From an uncultured beta proteobacterium (GTDB lineage Bacteria > Pseudomonadota > Gammaproteobacteria > Burkholderiales > Burkholderiaceae), in contig CAIMPQ010000099.1 of the NCBI GenBank assembly GCA_903843315.1, positions 1-28,052 of the forward strand: DNA of 28,052 nucleotides. The letters run 5' to 3'. A program made the translations under genes and the position numbers. This document shows positions 24,545-28,052 of this stretch, one piece after another. The notes beneath the pieces are model-generated. The model was not told where the DNA came from. It ran no database searches and saw nothing but the letters and a program-made list of their open reading frames with translations. How positions within the stretch are numbered: position 1 is the stretch's first letter; every line of letters starts with the position of its first letter.

Positions 24545-25321
24545 ATGCATTCTTTTTCTCAAGACGATATTCCGGAAGATTGGCGTACGTTATTGGGTGA
24601 CTATTTAGAATCGGATGCCTGGAAAACATTAGAGGGTAATTTACGAGAAGCTTTAAAAACCAATCCAGAGTTGATTTGTCCAGAGCCCAACCATTTTTTT
24701 AAAGCGCTCACGCTTACCCCCGTTGCATCAGTCAAGCTGGTGATCCTCGGTCAAGATCCATATCACTCACCCGGCCTTGCACAAGGTCTGGCATTTTCCA
24801 TTCCAGCAAGCATCCCAACCAAGTCTCGAGAATATCCCAGTTCACTTCGCAATATCAGCAAAGCACTTGCGCTAGAGGGTTTTGGTGAACTTCCAAATGG
24901 AGATCTTCATGCCTGGACTGAGCAAGGAGTGTTGCTTCTGAATACTGCGCTGAGCGTTAGGCTTGGTGAAGCAGGTAGCCATGCTAATTTAGGATGGAAA
25001 AGTCTGATTGACCGACTCATTTCTGCGCTGGCATTGCAAAGACCCAATTTAGTCTGGATGCTCTGGGGTGGGCATGCTCAATCTAAATTGCCTTTGATTG
25101 AAGCTGGCAAGGAGCAATTGATATTGCAATCGTCTCACCCATCTGGTCTGGGGGTATACAAAACAGATAAGCCATTTTTAGAGCCTGGCGCCAAGACAAG
25201 TTGTGGCCACTTTACTAAAGCCAATCAGTGGCTCGACAACCATGGCATAGACAGAATTGATTGGGTTAATAAAGCCTCAATGAATTCAAAATCTGATCCT
25301 CAAGCTGACTTATTTCGCTAA
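24545..25321 (+). CDS. ung: Uracil-DNA glycosylase (family 1)
   Basis: Ung removes uracil from DNA to start base excision repair. The 258-residue protein has the water-activating motif GQDPYH (69-74, D71), LLNTALSV with N133 for uracil recognition, and the leucine-loop HPS with H198. That loop reads HPSGLG where E. coli has HPSPLS, and about nine extra residues follow before the GHF segment. After the usual end near W240 there is an 18-residue tail finishing in QADLFR, which matches the bacterial sliding-clamp-binding pentapeptide. The start is the ATG at 24545 (a TTG lies one codon before). It is last in the hydroxylase-dsbC-M61 run; its last 12 bp overlap a convergent gene. Confidence 0.95.
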   Translation: MHSFSQDDIPEDWRTLLGDYLESDAWKTLEGNLREALKTNPELICPEPNHFFKALTLTPVASVKLVILGQDPYHSPGLAQGLAFSIPASIPTKSREYPSSLRNISKALALEGFGELPNGDLHAWTEQGVLLLNTALSVRLGEAGSHANLGWKSLIDRLISALALQRPNLVWMLWGGHAQSKLPLIEAGKEQLILQSSHPSGLGVYKTDKPFLEPGAKTSCGHFTKANQWLDNHGIDRIDWVNKASMNSKSDPQADLFR

Positions 25322-25564
25322 AGCAGTAAAAACACAGCCAACTAGGCAAGAGGCAAAGATTGCACTAAGCCATTCCAGCATTTGCCCTGACTGAAAAAAT
25401 CCTATGTATTGTCCAACATAGGAGCTTGCAGCAGCGGCAAGGAAGCCTAGAAACCCAACCACAAGGAGCTTTCCTTGATTTGATCCATTGGATTGGCCAG
25501 GGTAAAAAATCCAAGCGGATGCCCCAGAGATACCGCCAATTAGCAGAAAAGCCAAAAACCCCAT
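25310..25564 (-). CDS. GlsB/YeaQ/YmgE-like small membrane protein
   Basis: A very hydrophobic protein of 84 residues with three predicted membrane spans (about 1-20, 32-55 and 62-82). Alternating small residues, a YPG turn after the first span and GKLLVVGFLGFLAA resemble the GlsB/YeaQ/YmgE (transglycosylase-associated) family, whose members are usually 80-85 residues and often stress-linked; the biochemical role is unknown. I choose the ATG at 25564 because it gives the family length and has GGGGG 5 bases before it. Longer starts up to 25633 are open but would run into hemA. The stop overlaps the ung end by 12 bp. The family call is by eye. Confidence 0.65.
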   Translation of the reverse strand: MGFLAFLLIGGISGASAWIFYPGQSNGSNQGKLLVVGFLGFLAAAASSYVGQYIGFFQSGQMLEWLSAIFASCLVGCVFTALAK

Positions 25565-25594
25565 TGTTACCCCCATTAATGCTGTCATCAAATC

Positions 25595-25600
25595 TATAAT
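25595..25600 (+). promoter_or_regulatory. Putative -10 box of hemA
   Basis: A perfect TATAAT ends 7 bases before the hemA ATG, so transcription would start at or next to the start codon. No good -35 is seen at 16-18 bases; TTGTTA is 25 bases upstream. No Shine-Dalgarno precedes hemA, which fits a leaderless message but does not prove it. Confidence 0.45.
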
Positions 25601-25607
25601 TGCCATT

Positions 25608-26924
25608 ATGAAGTTGTTGACACTCGGCATCAATCATCACACAGCGCCGGTCGCCATTCGGGAAAAGGTCGCCTTTGACCCTGAATTTCTTCAAGAAGCG
25701 TTGCACGATCTACGCCAACATTTAGTTGGTGCGAATCAGGCCGGGTTACCGGAAGCTACCATTTTGTCGACCTGCAATCGCACTGAGGTGTATTGTGCCG
25801 CTAATGACGCTAGTACTGCCGGAGTTTTGCACGCAGCCACTTTTGATTGGCTAGCTAAAACTCAAAAACTTGCCCCCAGCAGTCTTGAGCCTCATATTTA
25901 TTCCTTACCGCAATCCGATGCGGTTCGTCATGCTTTCAGAGTTGCCTGTGGTTTAGATTCGATGGTGATTGGCGAAACCCAAATTTTAGGTCAGATGAAA
26001 GATGCTGTTCGCACCGCCAATGAGGCGGGTGTTTTGGGAACCTACCTCAACCAGCTTTTCCAGAAAACATTTGCCGTTGCTAAAGAAGTTCGTGGATCTA
26101 CAGAAATTGGTGCGCATTCCATTTCTATGGCGGCAGCATCCGTACGTCTTTCTGAGCGCATCTTTGAAAAGATTTCTGAACAGCATATTTTGTTTATTGG
26201 TGCAGGCGACATGATTACCTTATGCGCAACCCACTTTATGGCACGCAAACCAAAGCATGTAGCGATCGCAAATCGTACTATCGAACGCGGACAAGAATTA
26301 GCAGATTCCATTTCCTCACAAGATATAGAAGCTGAATCTTTCAAGCTATCAGAACTTCCGGGGCGCCTACACGAATTCGATATTGTTGTATCTAGCACCG
26401 CCTCATCCCTACCCATTATTGGGCTTGGCATGGTTGAAAGCGCTCTCAAGCAGCGCCGCCACAAGCCAATGGTCATGATTGATCTAGCTGTACCCCGTGA
26501 TTTTGAACCAGAAATATCCAGACTGGATGATGTCTATCTCTACTCTGTAGATGACCTTGGTGTCATGATTCAAACTGGCGCAAACTTGAGACAAGCAGCA
26601 GTAAGCCAAGCCGAAGCGATTATTGAAGATCGTGTAGGCAACTTTATGCACTGGATGCAGGGACGTAATTCTGTTCCCATCATTCAAGATATTCAACAAC
26701 AAGGTGAGCGCCTAAGACAGCTTGAGTTAGAGCGCGCCATGAAACGTCTCATGCGTGGTGATGACCCACAAGAAGTTCTCAATGCAATGGCACAAGGCCT
26801 GACCAATAAGTTTTTGCATGGCTCACTACATGCATTGCAACACTCTAATGGCGCTGAGCGTGACGCCCTGATTAAGTTGTTACCTAAATTATTCGCCTCG
26901 CATTCCAAGCCAGAAGACCATTAA
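25608..26924 (+). CDS. hemA: Glutamyl-tRNA reductase
   Basis: HemA reduces glutamyl-tRNA(Glu) with NADPH to glutamate-1-semialdehyde, the first step of C5-pathway haem synthesis. The 438-residue protein starts with the family sequence LTLGINHHTAPVAIREK, has the catalytic C56 in LSTCNRTEVY, the GLDSMVIGETQILGQ segment near residue 117, an NADPH-binding domain starting near HILFIGAGDM (about 195), and the C-terminal dimerisation helix. The C5 pathway is expected in a beta-proteobacterium. In some species haem-regulated proteolysis acts on the N-terminal residues KKK/TLL; here it begins MKLLTL. The stop is directly followed by the prfA ATG (TAAATG). Confidence 0.97.
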   Translation: MKLLTLGINHHTAPVAIREKVAFDPEFLQEALHDLRQHLVGANQAGLPEATILSTCNRTEVYCAANDASTAGVLHAATFDWLAKTQKLAPSSLEPHIYSLPQSDAVRHAFRVACGLDSMVIGETQILGQMKDAVRTANEAGVLGTYLNQLFQKTFAVAKEVRGSTEIGAHSISMAAASVRLSERIFEKISEQHILFIGAGDMITLCATHFMARKPKHVAIANRTIERGQELADSISSQDIEAESFKLSELPGRLHEFDIVVSSTASSLPIIGLGMVESALKQRRHKPMVMIDLAVPRDFEPEISRLDDVYLYSVDDLGVMIQTGANLRQAAVSQAEAIIEDRVGNFMHWMQGRNSVPIIQDIQQQGERLRQLELERAMKRLMRGDDPQEVLNAMAQGLTNKFLHGSLHALQHSNGAERDALIKLLPKLFASHSKPEDH

Positions 26925-28004
26925 ATGAAGCCCAGCATGCGGGCTAAGCTTGACCACCTAGATACACGCTTAGCCGAACTTAATTCCCTTTTAACCTCTG
27001 AAGAGGCAACCAAAGATATGGATGCTTATAGGAAACTCACGCGCGAACATTCTGACATTGCTACTGTTGTCGAGCAATTTGGCTTATATAAACAAGCTGA
27101 AGCTGATGTCCAAGCGGCAGAGGAGATGCGTAAAGATCCTGAGATGAAAGACTTTGCCGACGAAGAGCAAAAGCAAGCATTGGCTACGATGGAAGAGCTT
27201 GAAGAGGTACTGCAGAAATTATTGCTGCCCAAAGATGAGAATGACGAGCGTAATGTCTTCTTAGAAATTCGGGCTGGAACTGGTGGTGATGAGAGCGCCC
27301 TCTTTGCAGGCGACCTTTTGCGCATGTATACGCGTTTTGCTGAGCGTCAAGGCTGGAAAGTAGAAGTAGTTAGTGCTGCTGAATCTGATCTAGGGGGATA
27401 TAAAGAGGTTGTCTTGCGCCTCGTTGGCCAATCAGTCTATTCCCGCCTCAAATTCGAATCTGGTGGTCATCGCGTACAACGCGTTCCCCAGACTGAAACC
27501 CAAGGGCGTATACATACATCAGCATGCACTGTCGCTGTCATGCCAGAAGCAGATGAGTTAGAGGCTGTCAAAATCAATCCTGCTGAGTTACGAATCGATA
27601 CCTTCCGCGCTTCTGGCGCGGGTGGGCAACACATTAATAAAACTGATTCTGCTGTGCGCATTACCCACTTGCCAACTGGTACCGTAGTTGAATGTCAGGA
27701 CGATCGCAGCCAACACCGCAATCGTGAACAAGCAATGAAGGTGTTAGTTTCACGCATTATGGATGCCCGTGAGCGGGAGAAACACCAGCTCGAAGCGCAA
27801 ACTAGAAAATCACTTGTTGGCTCCGGCGATCGCAGTGATCGCATTCGTACCTACAACTTCCCTCAAGGTCGTATCACTGATCACCGCATCAACCTTACCC
27901 TGTACAAAATTGATTCCATGATGGATGGTGATATTGATGATCTATGCAATGCTCTTGCTTCGGAACATCAGGCTGAACTACTTGCCGCCTTGGGCGATAA
28001 CTAA
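26925..28004 (+). CDS. prfA: Peptide chain release factor 1
   Basis: RF1 ends translation at UAA and UAG. The 359-residue protein has the normal domain order: helical domain 1, the codon-reading domain 2 with the PxT discriminator, and domain 3 with the peptidyl-tRNA hydrolysis motif G233-G-Q235. The discriminator reads P188-Q-T190 at the same residue numbers as PAT in E. coli RF1; the central residue varies in the family, so stop recognition should be unchanged. The GGQ glutamine is the target of PrmC, whose probable gene begins 5 bp downstream. It abuts hemA with no gap, an old and common gene order. Confidence 0.97.
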   Translation: MKPSMRAKLDHLDTRLAELNSLLTSEEATKDMDAYRKLTREHSDIATVVEQFGLYKQAEADVQAAEEMRKDPEMKDFADEEQKQALATMEELEEVLQKLLLPKDENDERNVFLEIRAGTGGDESALFAGDLLRMYTRFAERQGWKVEVVSAAESDLGGYKEVVLRLVGQSVYSRLKFESGGHRVQRVPQTETQGRIHTSACTVAVMPEADELEAVKINPAELRIDTFRASGAGGQHINKTDSAVRITHLPTGTVVECQDDRSQHRNREQAMKVLVSRIMDAREREKHQLEAQTRKSLVGSGDRSDRIRTYNFPQGRITDHRINLTLYKIDSMMDGDIDDLCNALASEHQAELLAALGDN

Positions 28005-28008
28005 AACA

Positions 28009-28052
28009 ATGAATTCGGATTTCCGCATGCGCTCTTTGTTGGGCAGCTCACC
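28009..28052 (+). CDS. prmC: Probable release factor glutamine methyltransferase PrmC (5' end only)
   Basis: An open frame starts with ATG 5 bp after prfA and runs off the right edge after 14 full codons (MNSDFRMRSLLGSS). No PrmC motif is in view yet. The call rests on the conserved hemA-prfA-prmC order; PrmC methylates the GGQ glutamine of RF1 and RF2. A second in-frame ATG lies at 28027. Confidence 0.6.
   Translation, partial: MNSDFRMRSLLGSS

Noticed and set aside
25565..25633. Longer N-terminus for the GlsB-like protein
   Set aside because: It would overlap the hemA promoter and start, lacks a ribosome binding site and exceeds the usual family length.
26042..26476. A 144-codon minus-strand frame inside hemA
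   Set aside because: It lies entirely antisense to a highly conserved gene, and its Ser, Arg and Cys-rich sequence resembles no family.
27486..27494. PQT instead of PAT in the RF1 stop-codon discriminator
   Set aside because: The middle residue of PxT is known to vary among bacterial RF1 proteins, so no change in stop reading is implied.

Overview
The window looks like ordinary chromosomal backbone of a Burkholderiales betaproteobacterium with a small, moderate-GC genome; a Polynucleobacter-like freshwater organism is my best guess. Reasons: a COQ7-type ubiquinone hydroxylase, a rpe-trpE-trpG-trpD-trpC cluster, a dcw cluster led by mraZ, hemA-prfA-prmC order, very short intergenic gaps and AT-leaning codon use. 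The genus is an inference from protein resemblance and was not tested by search. I see no rRNA, tRNA, IS element, phage or CRISPR.

Layout. 1-4773 (minus): start of the division/cell-wall (dcw) cluster, mraZ-rsmH-ftsL-ftsI-murE, read leftwards and leaving the window inside murE. rsmH, ftsL, ftsI and murE are joined by 4-bp ATGA overlaps. Just upstream of mraZ lie a clear sigma70-type promoter and three 10-bp-spaced MraZ-box-like repeats. 5075-6753 (minus): coq7 and bioB. 6843-10137 (plus): bioA-bioF-bioD, divergent from bioB, so all four enzymes from pimeloyl-ACP to biotin are together. 10197-11393 (plus): an M20 amidohydrolase. 11398-13814 (minus): apaG, mltA and an enoyl-CoA hydratase, with a possible 37-residue membrane peptide gene on the opposite strand at 13308-13421. 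13864-18504 (plus): rpe-trpE-trpG-trpD-trpC, covering most of the chorismate to indole-glycerol-phosphate route, without trpF in the window.

18485-19520: a divergent pair, a stand-alone MASE1-like membrane protein (minus) and a small winged-helix regulator (plus), with an operator-like inverted repeat between them. A strong bidirectional terminator at 19565-19592 separates the regulator from ychF (minus). 20764-25321 (plus): a probable operon of a ubiquinone-family flavin hydroxylase, a DsbC-like periplasmic thiol isomerase, an M61 peptidase and uracil-DNA glycosylase. 25310-25564 (minus): a GlsB/YeaQ-like membrane protein. 25608-28052 (plus): hemA-prfA and the first codons of a probable prmC.

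I found no convincing new multi-gene system. The observations most worth checking are local: a C-terminal sliding-clamp-binding motif (QADLF) on the uracil-DNA glycosylase, together with an unusual leucine-loop; the MraZ-box/promoter arrangement with an extra upstream palindrome; a hairpin that would hide the ychF Shine-Dalgarno; promoter spacing suggesting leaderless mRNA for hemA and for the winged-helix regulator; the tiny membrane ORF that abuts mltA head-to-head; and the MASE1-like protein with no output domain.
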